64,000 nt of DNA, taken from Flagellimonas aequoris (GTDB taxonomy: Bacteria; Bacteroidota; Bacteroidia; Flavobacteriales; Flavobacteriaceae). Of the stretch, positions 7,049 through 15,114 are shown in pieces. The notes below the pieces were generated by a model, which saw nothing but the letters and a program-made list of their open reading frames with translations, did not search any database and was not told the DNA's origin. Location: positions 465,811 to 529,810 of the forward strand of contig NZ_QXFJ01000023.1 in NCBI RefSeq assembly GCF_003584165.1, in the 5' to 3' direction. A program made the translations under genes and the position numbers. The stretch's first letter is position 1, and each line of letters begins with the position of its first letter.

Positions 7049-7404
7049 TATATGATGTATTCTTTTTCAAGGAAATAGTTGACCAAGGCCTCTTTCATCA
7101 GAACGGTCTGTTCCCCAGCCTTTAAGGGTGGCAATTGCTCCTTTACTTTGTAATGGGGCCAACCTTCGTCATCAAAAAATTCGAAATCGTAATACCCATA
7201 GGGCTCCAACAACCTACAAATGGCAATGTGCATCAGGTTTACCTTTTCATCTTTTTTGAAACTGCGGTGGTAACTTCCCAGTTCCTGTACACCTACTAGA
7301 TAGATGATACCGTCCAACTCCAAGGGGTCCCCATCCGAAAACTGTGCGGACAGTTTCACCACCAAATCATCCCAGCGTTCCCTTAATTTTTCGTCTCTGG
7401 ACAT
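7048..7404 (-). CDS. conserved hypothetical protein upstream of the ABM-domain gene
   Basis: The start is taken at the ATG of MSRDEKLRERW; an upstream TTG (7425) would add seven residues. The 118-residue soluble protein is rich in acidic and aromatic residues (EPYGYYDFEFFDDEGWPHYK) and has no signal peptide or membrane segment. I do not recognise a named domain. The stop overlaps the start of the ABM-domain gene, so translation is likely coupled. It is divergent from the cvpA-like gene, with about 60 bp between them. Confidence 0.7.
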   Translation of the reverse strand: MSRDEKLRERWDDLVVKLSAQFSDGDPLELDGIIYLVGVQELGSYHRSFKKDEKVNLMHIAICRLLEPYGYYDFEFFDDEGWPHYKVKEQLPPLKAGEQTVLMKEALVNYFLEKEYII

Positions 7405-7464
7405 AAGTTTTTGTAAGAAATCCAAAGGTACAAATCAATATTCTATATTTGTTAAAACCTGCCT

Positions 7465-7998
7465 ATGAGCTTTTTTGATATCGTCATCGGAATATTGTTG
7501 GTCTGGGGCCTGTACAAAGGGCTCAAAAATGGACTTTTTGTGGAAGTGGCATCTTTAGTGGCCCTTATTGCAGGGATTTATGGGGCCATCCACTTTTCGC
7601 ACATCACTGGGGAATATTTGGCCGAACGCTTTGATTGGAGTGAACAGTACCTGAAACTGGCCGCTTTTCTCATTACTTTTTTTGCCATCATCATTGTGGT
7701 GAACCTTGCCGGAAAGTTTTTGACCAAGATTGCCGATTTTGCTATGCTGGGCCTATTGAACAAGATTGCCGGTGGACTTTTCGGTATGTTGAAAGTTGCC
7801 GTCATCTTGGGCGCGCTGCTCATTTTCTTGGAGAAACTTGCGGGTCCCATGAACATGATCAAGGAAGAAACCAGGGAGAATTCCGTATTTTACCAACCTG
7901 TTCGGGATATCGGCGCCTTTGTATTTTCATTGGTTTTGGATGACGATGATGAAGCCGAACCAGAGGAAAAAATTGAGGTAAACCAACAAGTCATATGA
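7465..7998 (+). CDS. CvpA family membrane protein
   Basis: The 177-residue integral membrane protein has four hydrophobic segments within residues 1-135 and an acidic cytoplasmic tail (DDDDEAEPEEKIEV). The N-terminus SFFDIVIGILLVWGLYKGLK with the following KNGLF is typical of CvpA/colicin V production proteins. The family is linked to colicin export in E. coli and to envelope homeostasis elsewhere; its exact role here is unknown. It stands alone between divergent 7404 and the CAP-domain gene. Confidence 0.85.
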   Translation: MSFFDIVIGILLVWGLYKGLKNGLFVEVASLVALIAGIYGAIHFSHITGEYLAERFDWSEQYLKLAAFLITFFAIIIVVNLAGKFLTKIADFAMLGLLNKIAGGLFGMLKVAVILGALLIFLEKLAGPMNMIKEETRENSVFYQPVRDIGAFVFSLVLDDDDEAEPEEKIEVNQQVI

Positions 7999-8181
7999 CA
8001 TTCAATGCCATAAGACAAAAGGCAAGATTTTTCGACTACCTGCTATGGTAGATTTCAGTTGGTGCAATTCAACGTAAGAAATTGACTTTCTGCGGATATT
8101 TTATGGTAATGCCTTTTCTCTCCATTAGATTAGCGACCAGAACACTAGGGGATTTAGAACACCCCCGAAAACACCCCGAAA

Positions 8182-8691
8182 ATGAAAAAAGTATATGGCA
8201 TAGTATTGGTCATAGTGCTCTTGTTTACTCTAAGCAAATGTAGCACAACATCCACCCAAGAAGAAGAACAGTATACCGAGGCTACCTTGGGCAACGATAA
8301 AGTAACCATTGATCCAGTGGCTATGGAAACAGATTTGTTGGCTTTGGTGAACCAACATCGCTCTGCTATTGGATTGAATACGTTGGAAAACAGTTCTGTT
8401 TCGTATAAATATGCAGAGCAGCACAATGATTACATGATCTCCAAAAACTCTTTGAGCCACGATAACTTTGAAAATAGGGCAACCAAAATTGCAGAGGTGA
8501 CTAATGCAGTGAGCATTTCAGAAAATGTGGCACGCTATTATACCACCGCTGAAAAAACCTTGGAGGGTTGGCTCAATAGTTCATCGCACAAAGCAGCCAT
8601 GGAAGGTGATTTTACGCATACCACCCTCAGCGTTGAATTGGACAAGGAAGGTAGGCCTTACTTTACCCAGATTTTCATAAAAGTGGAATAA
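8182..8691 (+). CDS. CAP/SCP-domain lipoprotein
   Basis: The 169-residue protein has a lipoprotein signal peptide with lipobox LSKC at Cys20. After a Thr/Glu linker a compact CAP (cysteine-rich secretory/SCP-like) domain fills residues 45-169: LLALVNQHRSAIGLNTLENS, then EQHNDYMISKNSLSHDNFEN, ENVARYYTTAEKTLEGWLNS and SSHKAAMEGDFTHTTLSVEL. The conserved CAP His/Glu positions (HDN, ENVA, SSHK) are present. The function of bacterial CAP lipoproteins is mostly unknown; the location would be a periplasm-facing or surface membrane. It is monocistronic, with a strong terminator after it. Confidence 0.88.
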   Translation: MKKVYGIVLVIVLLFTLSKCSTTSTQEEEQYTEATLGNDKVTIDPVAMETDLLALVNQHRSAIGLNTLENSSVSYKYAEQHNDYMISKNSLSHDNFENRATKIAEVTNAVSISENVARYYTTAEKTLEGWLNSSSHKAAMEGDFTHTTLSVELDKEGRPYFTQIFIKVE

Positions 8692-8715
8692 TCAAACCAA
8701 AATATTTGTGAAAAG

Positions 8716-8743
8716 AGGTCTGCAGGATTGCAGGCCTTTTTTT
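8716..8743 (+). terminator. intrinsic terminator after the CAP lipoprotein gene
   Basis: A 9-bp stem (AGGTCTGCA / TGCAGGCCT, one G-T pair) closes on a GGAT loop and is followed at once by seven T residues, 25 bp past the stop codon. Confidence 0.85.
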
Positions 8744-8798
8744 GTTGTATGCTATGTTGCCACCTAGGTTTTTTTTACCTTTCGTAAAATCTTGAATT

Positions 8799-9341
8799 AT
8801 GGCTATACAGGCTCCATTCAACCTGAACAAATGGATAGAGGAAAACCGGGATACCCTTAAACCCCCCGTGGGCAACAGGAACCTTTACAAAGAATCGGAT
8901 GACTATATCGTGATGATCGTTGCCGGGCCCAATGCCCGAAAGGATTATCACTATAACGAAACGGAGGAACTCTTTTATCAACTGGAAGGCCACATTGAAG
9001 TGCATATTCAGGAAGACGGACAAAAGAAAACCATGAAACTGGGGCCCGGGGATATGTACCTACATCCCGCCAAAGTACCCCATTCCCCTGCACGCCAGGA
9101 AGGTTCCATCGGACTGGTAGTGGAACGGAAAAGGGTAGCGCTTGATGCCAAGGATGGCCTGCTCTGGTTCTGCGATAACTGCAACCACAAACTTTACGAA
9201 GTGTATTTTCCCCTGAACGATATCGAAAAGGACTTTTTGGGTCATTTTAAACATTTTTACGGGTCGGAAGAACTCCGCACCTGCGACAATTGCGGTACCG
9301 TTATGCCTGTGGATGAACGTTTTGTAGCCAAAGAAGAATGA
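8799..9341 (+). CDS. haaO: 3-hydroxyanthranilate 3,4-dioxygenase
   Basis: This is a cupin-fold non-haem iron ring-cleaving enzyme that converts 3-hydroxyanthranilate to 2-amino-3-carboxymuconate semialdehyde in tryptophan/kynurenine catabolism or de novo quinolinate/NAD synthesis. At 180 residues it is the usual bacterial length. Likely iron ligands His51, Glu57 and His95 lie in YHYNETEELFYQLEG and KVPHSPARQ. A C-terminal rubredoxin-like site is visible as two CDNC pairs (from residue 125 and near 162). It overlaps the DUF1304 gene by 4 bp (ATGA), with an ALDH gene after that. No kynureninase or monooxygenase gene is in the window. Confidence 0.95.
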   Translation: MAIQAPFNLNKWIEENRDTLKPPVGNRNLYKESDDYIVMIVAGPNARKDYHYNETEELFYQLEGHIEVHIQEDGQKKTMKLGPGDMYLHPAKVPHSPARQEGSIGLVVERKRVALDAKDGLLWFCDNCNHKLYEVYFPLNDIEKDFLGHFKHFYGSEELRTCDNCGTVMPVDERFVAKEE

Positions 9342-9712
9342 TACTGTTGCTAGCCAAGATCATTGTGGCCATTGTGGCACTGCTCCATCTCTATTTTTTA
9401 TGGCTGGAGATGTTCGCATGGACGACCAAGGCAAAAAAGGTCTTCCGTCAGTTTCCCGAAGACTTGTTTGAACCTACCAAGACCTTGGCTGCCAATCAAG
9501 GGCTGTACAATGGGTTTCTTTCTGCTGGATTGATTTGGTCTTTGTTAATCGAGGATCCCACGTGGCAGGTGTATGTGGCCCTTTTCTTTTTGGGCTGTGT
9601 GGCCGTTGCAGGAATTTATGGGGCACTGACCGCATCCAAGAAAATTTTTACCGTTCAGGCACTGCCAGCCCTCTTGGGAATAGCCTTGTTCCTAGTACAC
9701 CAAATGCTTTAA
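9338..9712 (+). CDS. DUF1304 family membrane protein
   Basis: The 124-residue protein has four predicted membrane segments and the DUF1304 signature: HLYFLWLEMFAW near the start, then FEPTKTLAANQGLYNGFLSA, and GIYGALTASKKIF. The function of the family is unknown. Its start overlaps the haaO stop (ATGA), so the two are translationally coupled. The link to kynurenine metabolism rests on that position only. Confidence 0.9.
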   Translation: MILLLAKIIVAIVALLHLYFLWLEMFAWTTKAKKVFRQFPEDLFEPTKTLAANQGLYNGFLSAGLIWSLLIEDPTWQVYVALFFLGCVAVAGIYGALTASKKIFTVQALPALLGIALFLVHQML

Positions 9713-9743
9713 AAATCTTCATTTTCCTGTGAAGTATTATTTG

Positions 9744-9751
9744 TATTTTTG
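9744..9751 (+). promoter_or_regulatory. putative -7 promoter element upstream of the ALDH7 gene
   Basis: TATTTTTG fits the Bacteroidota -7 box TAnnTTTG and lies 36 bp before the ALDH start. No good TTTG -33 box is present at the expected distance, so the assignment is tentative. Confidence 0.4.
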
Positions 9752-9786
9752 TGAAAATATAACAATTCACCTTTAAAAAGTTATAA

Positions 9787-11340
9787 ATGTCGATAGTTGC
9801 CACAGATTTTGGAATGGACAAGGCCCTAAAACAACTTGGGCTTCAAGAGATAAACAATGGAACATCCACCGGTTCGGAAAATTTTGGGTCGGGTGAGATC
9901 ATTTCATCCATATCACCTGTTGATGGTACCCTAATCGGCAAGGTGAAGACCACCTCGCCCGAAGACTATGAAAAAGTAATGCAAACGGCAACGGCTGCCT
10001 TCAAACAATGGCGATTGGTTCCTGCTCCGCAAAGAGGGGAAATCGTTAGGCAGTTCGGCGAAAGGTTGCGCGAGCTTAAAGAACCCCTAGGAAAGTTGGT
10101 GTCCTATGAAATGGGTAAATCCTACCAAGAAGGGTTGGGAGAGGTCCAGGAAATGATCGACATCTGTGATTTTGCCGTTGGCCTTTCCCGACAATTGCAC
10201 GGATTGACCATGCATTCCGAAAGACCAGGACACCGCATGTACGAACAATATCATCCACTGGGAGTGGTCGGCATCATCTCGGCCTTTAACTTTCCCGTGG
10301 CCGTTTGGGCTTGGAACACGGCTTTGGCCTGGGTATGTGGTGATGTCTGTATCTGGAAACCTTCCGAAAAAGTTCCGCTTTGTGGGGTTGCCTGCCAAAA
10401 TATCATTGCCGAAGTGTTGAAAAAAAATAACCTTCCCGAAGGAATTTCGTGCCTTATCAACGGTGATTATAAGGTCGGTGAATTGATGACCAACGACAAA
10501 AGAGTCCCTTTGATTTCTGCAACAGGATCTATCCGAATGGGCAAAATCGTAGCGCAGGCCGTAGCATCCCGATTGGGCAAATCCCTTTTGGAACTGGGCG
10601 GCAACAATGCTATCATCGTAACTCCGGATGCGGATATTAAAATGACGGTAATCGGTGCTGTATTCGGTGCCGTGGGTACCGCAGGCCAACGATGTACCTC
10701 AACCCGAAGATTGATTATACACGAATCCATTTATGATAAGGTAAAAGATGCCATTACTTCTGCCTATAAACAAATCAAGATTGGAAACCCGTTGGATCAG
10801 TCTAACCACGTAGGACCTTTGATCGATACCGATGCCGTGAACATGTACCTAAAAGCCTTGGAAGAGGCCAAAAAAGAAGGAGGTAACATTTTGGTTGAAG
10901 GCGGGGTACTGCAAGGAGAAGGTTACGAAACCGGTTGCTATGTTAAACCGGCCATTGTGGAGGCCGATAATTCCTTCAAAATCGTACAGGAAGAGACCTT
11001 TGCTCCCATCCTATATCTTTTGAAATATTCCGGTGGGGTCGAGAATGCCATTGAACAACAAAATGGCGTGGTCCAAGGACTTTCTTCTGCCATCATGACG
11101 AACAACCTAAGGGAGGCGGAGCGTTTCCTTTCGGCTGCGGGCAGTGATTGCGGTATTGCCAATGTGAACATCGGTACTTCGGGTGCCGAAATAGGCGGTG
11201 CTTTTGGTGGTGAAAAAGAAACTGGAGGCGGACGTGAAAGTGGTTCCGATGCCTGGAAAGTATACATGCGCAGACAGACAAACACCATCAATTACACTAC
11301 GGAACTGCCTTTGGCTCAAGGCATTAAGTTTGACCTATAA
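9787..11340 (+). CDS. ALDH7-type aldehyde dehydrogenase (alpha-aminoadipate semialdehyde / piperideine-6-carboxylate dehydrogenase)
   Basis: The 517-residue NAD-dependent enzyme oxidises a semialdehyde to its acid. The antiquitin (ALDH7) subfamily is shown by HPLGVVGIISAFNFPVAVWA, by GTAGQRCTSTRRLIIHES with catalytic Cys303, by LLELGGNNA with general base Glu269, and by the characteristic C-terminus GRESGSDAWKVYMRRQTNTI. The usual substrate is the lysine-derived semialdehyde. The position after haaO might instead suggest 2-aminomuconate semialdehyde, but that enzyme is normally of a different ALDH subfamily, so the lysine route is more likely. A promoter-like box sits in the 74 bp gap before it. 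Confidence 0.9.
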   Translation: MSIVATDFGMDKALKQLGLQEINNGTSTGSENFGSGEIISSISPVDGTLIGKVKTTSPEDYEKVMQTATAAFKQWRLVPAPQRGEIVRQFGERLRELKEPLGKLVSYEMGKSYQEGLGEVQEMIDICDFAVGLSRQLHGLTMHSERPGHRMYEQYHPLGVVGIISAFNFPVAVWAWNTALAWVCGDVCIWKPSEKVPLCGVACQNIIAEVLKKNNLPEGISCLINGDYKVGELMTNDKRVPLISATGSIRMGKIVAQAVASRLGKSLLELGGNNAIIVTPDADIKMTVIGAVFGAVGTAGQRCTSTRRLIIHESIYDKVKDAITSAYKQIKIGNPLDQSNHVGPLIDTDAVNMYLKALEEAKKEGGNILVEGGVLQGEGYETGCYVKPAIVEADNSFKIVQEETFAPILYLLKYSGGVENAIEQQNGVVQGLSSAIMTNNLREAERFLSAAGSDCGIANVNIGTSGAEIGGAFGGEKETGGGRESGSDAWKVYMRRQTNTINYTTELPLAQGIKFDL

Positions 11341-11345
11341 AAAAA

Positions 11346-11383
11346 GCCGCCCAACTAGGATGAACACTAGATGGGCAGTCTTT
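11346..11383 (+). terminator. putative terminator after the ALDH7 gene
   Basis: A hairpin of GCCCA and CTAG against CTAG and TGGGC (one A-A mismatch, 8-nt loop) lies 8 bp after the stop, preceded by an A run and followed by a short T run (TCTTT). Confidence 0.6.
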
Positions 11384-11674
11384 AAAACCAACTTAACTAA
11401 CTCAAACTTAACTTAAACCCTACTCCAATGCCAATCTTTGTCGGGAGAAATAGGGTTGTTTGTCTTTTATTGCCTGCAATTTCTCAAATATTGTTCGAGA
11501 ATTTAGGAAGTATCTTACAGGTGGTCATAAATAGTGTATGATTGGTTCCTTTTGTTCCTTTTTCCGTTCGTGAATTGGTGCCCATTGCTTAAATTCTAGC
11601 ATTTAAATTCAAAATTTTAAGATTTTTTTAATATTTTGGATAGGCTGTTGTGCGGCAAATTAACCTCATACAAA
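11384..11674. other. intergenic region without a recognised gene
   Basis: It begins with AACTTAA-type direct repeats (11391-11416), which resemble leaders found ahead of flavobacterial genes, then becomes AT-rich towards 11640. The only plus-strand frame with an ATG (11428-11541, 38 codons) shows no support. An imperfect promoter-like TAATATTTTG lies just upstream of the next gene. Confidence 0.5.
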
Positions 11675-12232
11675 ATGGATTTGGAAGGCGCTAACATTTG
11701 GTACTGGATCATACTCGCCATAGTGGGTATCATAGCCGCCATTCTAGGCTACTTTTTTGGAAAATCAGATGCTCCTTCTGCTCCAGACTTTTCGGAACAG
11801 ATCAGTATTTTGGAAATTGAAAATGCCAAGCTAAAGGCCGATCTGGATACTTGTAAAAAAAGATTGTCCTCAACAAAACAACCCAAAATTTCCGAAGAGC
11901 TTTCTTCTTCTATAGCCGCAAATCATGTACCGGCATTTAATGCCGATGAAGCCAAACTCGCATTCGGCACCAAAGTCAAGGACAACGACCTTAAAATCGT
12001 GGAGGGCATTGGCCCAAAAATCGAGGGCCTATTCCACGATTTCAACATCAGAACATGGAAGCAACTATCAGAAACCTCTGCGGACAAATGTCAAGAAGTA
12101 TTGGATTCCGGAGGCAAGAGATACCGTATACACGACCCTGCCTCATGGCCCATGCAGGCAAAAATGGCCTATGAAGGCCACTGGAAGCAATTAGCGGAAT
12201 GGCAAGAAAAACATCGCGCCGGAAAATTCTAA
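11675..12232 (+). CDS. membrane-anchored helix-hairpin-helix domain protein
   Basis: The start is chosen at MDLEGANIWYW; an earlier in-frame start adds 13 unlikely residues. The 185-residue protein has one N-terminal membrane helix (WIILAIVGIIAAILGYFF), a coiled coil (residues 45-70, EQISILEIENAKLKADLD), a linker, then a C-terminal domain starting KDNDLKIVEGIGPKIEGLFH. The VEGIGPKIE hairpin is the DUF4332/flap endonuclease-1-like HhH motif seen in many Bacteroidota envelope proteins. Nucleic-acid binding is possible but unproven. It converges with the desaturase gene (7 bp gap). Confidence 0.75.
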   Translation: MDLEGANIWYWIILAIVGIIAAILGYFFGKSDAPSAPDFSEQISILEIENAKLKADLDTCKKRLSSTKQPKISEELSSSIAANHVPAFNADEAKLAFGTKVKDNDLKIVEGIGPKIEGLFHDFNIRTWKQLSETSADKCQEVLDSGGKRYRIHDPASWPMQAKMAYEGHWKQLAEWQEKHRAGKF

Positions 12233-12239
12233 TCTTATC

Positions 12240-13235
12240 TTAAAGCGACCCGTTGGCCTCCACCCATTTGAAGGTCTGTTGGGTCTGGGGAAATTTCATC
12301 CGCTCCGCGATACGCTCCAATCGTTCCGGAAGTTTCATCAAATAATCCCTTGCCTTTTCTCCCTGTTCAGTAAGGGAACGTAGATTGCCGATTTCCCAAT
12401 AGCTGTTCAATTTCTTCAAGATGTCCACATAGTCTTGGGCGGTATACACACCCAACTTCTGTGCACAGTTGGAAAAGTGTTCAAATGCGGTACCAATACT
12501 TCCACCGGATTCCCTTAAAAAATGAGCCGGCATCACGATTTTTCTTTTCATCATATCGGCAAAAGCCTGCACCATACCATCAGGATCCTGTCCCATAATG
12601 GTCTTCACAAATTCACGATAGGCCAAGTGGTGCCTCATTTCATCCCCAGCGATGATGGTACACATTTTTGCCAGCAGACCGTTGCTCTTTTGTCTGGCCA
12701 TTTTGCCCACCCTTTTGTGCGAGATGTTGGTGGCCAACTCTTGGAAGGAAGTATATACAAAATTCTTGTAGGGATCTCTATCCGTGCCAATATCAAATCC
12801 GTCCGATATTAGGTGTTGGGTGGTGATTTCCACCTCCCTCATGTTCACCCTGCCTGATAAGTAAAGGTACTTGTTCAAAACATCACCATGGCGGTTCTCT
12901 TCGGCGGTCCAAGCCCTCACCCATTTGCTCCATCCGTTTTCCTTTCCGTTGTGCTGGTCGATTCCCTCCACATCCATTAACCAAGATTCATAGGTAGGCA
13001 ACGCCTCCTCCGTAATGGTATCCGCCACAAGGGTCACCCAAAAATCGTAACCGAGTTCTTTAGCTTCTTCCCTGATCTGTTCCACTTCATCAAAAAAGTT
13101 ATCGGATTGGGAATCGGGTAAAAAATCAGTGGGTTGCCAAATTTTCTCGGTTGGTATAAGAAACTCATCCATAAAACCCTTTACCTGGGGTTCAATGGCC
13201 TGCATCACCTCCAAACGCACATTTTTAATCGACAT
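12240..13235 (-). CDS. acyl-ACP desaturase (stearoyl-ACP desaturase family)
   Basis: This 331-residue soluble di-iron enzyme introduces a cis double bond into acyl-ACP. The two di-iron motifs of the FA_desaturase_2 family are intact: EENRHG at residues 112-117 and DEMRHH at 198-203, with the second-helix Glu in FQELATNISH. The length matches bacterial and plant-type desaturases. It would supply unsaturated fatty acids by an oxygen-dependent route. It is monocistronic, convergent with the HhH gene, and has about 55 bp separating it from the phosphoesterase gene upstream. Confidence 0.93.
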   Translation of the reverse strand: MSIKNVRLEVMQAIEPQVKGFMDEFLIPTEKIWQPTDFLPDSQSDNFFDEVEQIREEAKELGYDFWVTLVADTITEEALPTYESWLMDVEGIDQHNGKENGWSKWVRAWTAEENRHGDVLNKYLYLSGRVNMREVEITTQHLISDGFDIGTDRDPYKNFVYTSFQELATNISHKRVGKMARQKSNGLLAKMCTIIAGDEMRHHLAYREFVKTIMGQDPDGMVQAFADMMKRKIVMPAHFLRESGGSIGTAFEHFSNCAQKLGVYTAQDYVDILKKLNSYWEIGNLRSLTEQGEKARDYLMKLPERLERIAERMKFPQTQQTFKWVEANGSL

Positions 13236-13289
13236 AAACTTGTTTTTTACAAAGGTCTCGATTAAAATTTATTTTGGGATGGATTTATC

Positions 13290-14015
13290 CTAATTTCTGC
13301 CCCGTTCTCCCGGATAAAAAGTATGCACGGGATCACTTTGCCAAAATTCCTTGGTTTCAACGTTCAGAATAGTGAGCCCTCCCTTGAATGCCGCTCCGGT
13401 ATCCACATTCCATACATTGGCCGCTTTTTGGGGTTTTACCACTTGGGTCTTGGATAAGGGAGTATGGCCAATAAAAACCTCTTTGTAATGGGTGAGTCTT
13501 TTTGGGAATTTGGGGTCGGTGGGTTCCAATTGAGGATTAAGCGCAGTGGCCAGTTCCCACAAGGTCCTGTCCCAATAGTAGGATTGCACAAAATATTCAA
13601 AATCAATGCCTTTTAGGTTGGTGTAACCTGCATGCAGATAAAGTCTGTTGTCCTCCGCGAGGTGGTAGTTTTCCAAGTTTGCATAAAATTGAAGATGTGT
13701 TTCCCACTTGTCCCGATTGGCATCCAAATAGGATTGTCTGGTAGCGGTACCTCCGTGGGCCAACCATTGAGGGTTATCTTTTTGTGTCAACAGCCATTCC
13801 CTGCAAAGTTCATCATGGTTACCCCGAATAAAAGTGCAGTTGAAAGCATCCTTCAACTGAATTAAAAAATCCACCGTTTCTACAGCAGTGCTCCAAGCAT
13901 CCACATAATCCCCTAAAAAAATAATATGGTCTTTTGGTGTTACCTTGGCTTTGTCCATAACCTGCTCCAAAGCCCTTAGCCCGGAATGGATATCGCCCAC
14001 AACCAGTGTTCGCAT
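13290..14015 (-). CDS. calcineurin-like metallophosphoesterase (Ser/Thr phosphatase-type)
   Basis: The start at MRTLVVGDIHSGL places the first metal motif at the N-terminus as is usual; an upstream ATG would add nine residues. Motifs run in order: GDIHSG, FLGDYVDAW, IRGNHDELC, then LAHGG and LHAGYT, and IGHTPLSKTQV, giving a complete dimetal site. About 241 residues, resembling PrpE/ApaH-like phosphatases. The substrate (phosphoprotein or dinucleotide polyphosphate) cannot be decided. It is divergent from the fructokinase gene. Confidence 0.88.
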   Translation of the reverse strand: MRTLVVGDIHSGLRALEQVMDKAKVTPKDHIIFLGDYVDAWSTAVETVDFLIQLKDAFNCTFIRGNHDELCREWLLTQKDNPQWLAHGGTATRQSYLDANRDKWETHLQFYANLENYHLAEDNRLYLHAGYTNLKGIDFEYFVQSYYWDRTLWELATALNPQLEPTDPKFPKRLTHYKEVFIGHTPLSKTQVVKPQKAANVWNVDTGAAFKGGLTILNVETKEFWQSDPVHTFYPGERGRN

Positions 14016-14116
14016 AGAGAAGTTTTTGGCAATATTACACACAAATGACCGGGATGCTAAACAAATACGGCAAAGTTTATCAACGGATTATTACAGGTCA
14101 TTTAAAAAGCGATGCC

Positions 14117-14124
14117 TATTTTTG
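14117..14124 (+). promoter_or_regulatory. putative -7 element for the fructokinase-amylosucrase operon
   Basis: TATTTTTG matches TAnnTTTG, 45 bp before the fructokinase ATG. A -33 TTTG is not obvious at the right spacing. Confidence 0.45.
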
Positions 14125-14169
14125 GCCGCGGTACAAAATTCTATGTACCTTAGGATAATTCCATAAAAA

Positions 14170-15114
14170 ATGAAGAAGGTATTCTGTATTGGTGAAGCAT
14201 TGATCGACTTTGTTGCCGAAAAACAGGGAAGTGATCTTTCCAAAGCTGTACAATTCACCAAAAAAGCAGGGGGTGCCCCCGCCAATGTGGCCTGTGCCAT
14301 ATCCAAACTTGGGGGAAAGGGAATATTTGTGGGATGCGTTGGGAACGATCCTTTTGGAAAATTCCTTCTTGATGTGCTCAAACATGAGGGGGTCGATATT
14401 TCCCTCGTTCAATTGTCCAGAACCTTTACCACCTTGGCATTCGTTTCGTTGGCAGAGGACGGGGAACGGGATTTTGTCTTTAGTCGAGGAGCCGATAAAG
14501 AACTGGAATACGACCATGACCTTAGAAAAACTTTAAAAGGAAACATTCTACATTTGGGTGCCGCAACGGCCCTTTTGGGAGGTTCTTTGGAAAAGGCCTA
14601 TGGCAAATATCTGTTCGATGGACTCACCAAGGAAATGTTTATCAGTTTTGATCCCAATTATCGGGAAGACCTTTGGAAAGATGAACAGGAAGTCTTCATC
14701 AAAAAATGTATGCCCTTTATAGAAAAATCCCATTTGTGCAAGTTCAGTAAGGAAGAGGCCCAACTGCTTTCCGGAAAATCGGATATCCACGAAGCCTGCG
14801 ATGTCCTTCACGAAGTGGGGACACAGATCATAACGGTAACCTTGGGCAGCGAAGGAACCCTTTTGAGTGCCCAAGGAATGAAGAAAATCATCCCCAGTAT
14901 CGAGGTAAGGCCTGTGGATACTACTGGGGCCGGTGATGCGTTCATCGGATGCCTATTGAACCAGATTTCGAATCTTGGAAACTTTGACCCCGTTTCTGAA
15001 GACTTTGCCCTGCTCGAAAAAATGGTTGCCAAGGCCAACAAAGCGGGTGCCATAACCACGACCAATTTTGGGGCCATTGTGGCTTTGCCTACCAAAGACC
15101 AGCTCGAAGCATAA
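14170..15114 (+). CDS. PfkB-family fructokinase
   Basis: The 314-residue sugar kinase most likely converts fructose to fructose 6-phosphate. It has the N-terminal PfkB motif GGAPANVACAISKLGGKGIF (residues 35-54), the preceding IGEALIDF, and the C-terminal anion-hole/catalytic motif VDTTGAGDAFIGCLL with the base Asp. FDPNYREDLW is typical of fructokinases. Its stop directly abuts the start of the amylosucrase gene (no gap). That supports the fructokinase call, since amylosucrase releases free fructose. Confidence 0.9.
   Translation: MKKVFCIGEALIDFVAEKQGSDLSKAVQFTKKAGGAPANVACAISKLGGKGIFVGCVGNDPFGKFLLDVLKHEGVDISLVQLSRTFTTLAFVSLAEDGERDFVFSRGADKELEYDHDLRKTLKGNILHLGAATALLGGSLEKAYGKYLFDGLTKEMFISFDPNYREDLWKDEQEVFIKKCMPFIEKSHLCKFSKEEAQLLSGKSDIHEACDVLHEVGTQIITVTLGSEGTLLSAQGMKKIIPSIEVRPVDTTGAGDAFIGCLLNQISNLGNFDPVSEDFALLEKMVAKANKAGAITTTNFGAIVALPTKDQLEA

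Noticed and set aside
9787..11340. 2-aminomuconate semialdehyde dehydrogenase, suggested by the neighbouring haaO
   Set aside because: Signature segments, including the C-terminus, follow the ALDH7 (antiquitin) pattern instead.
11428..11541. 38-codon plus-strand frame in the gap after the ALDH gene
   Set aside because: No sign of selection, signal peptide or family.
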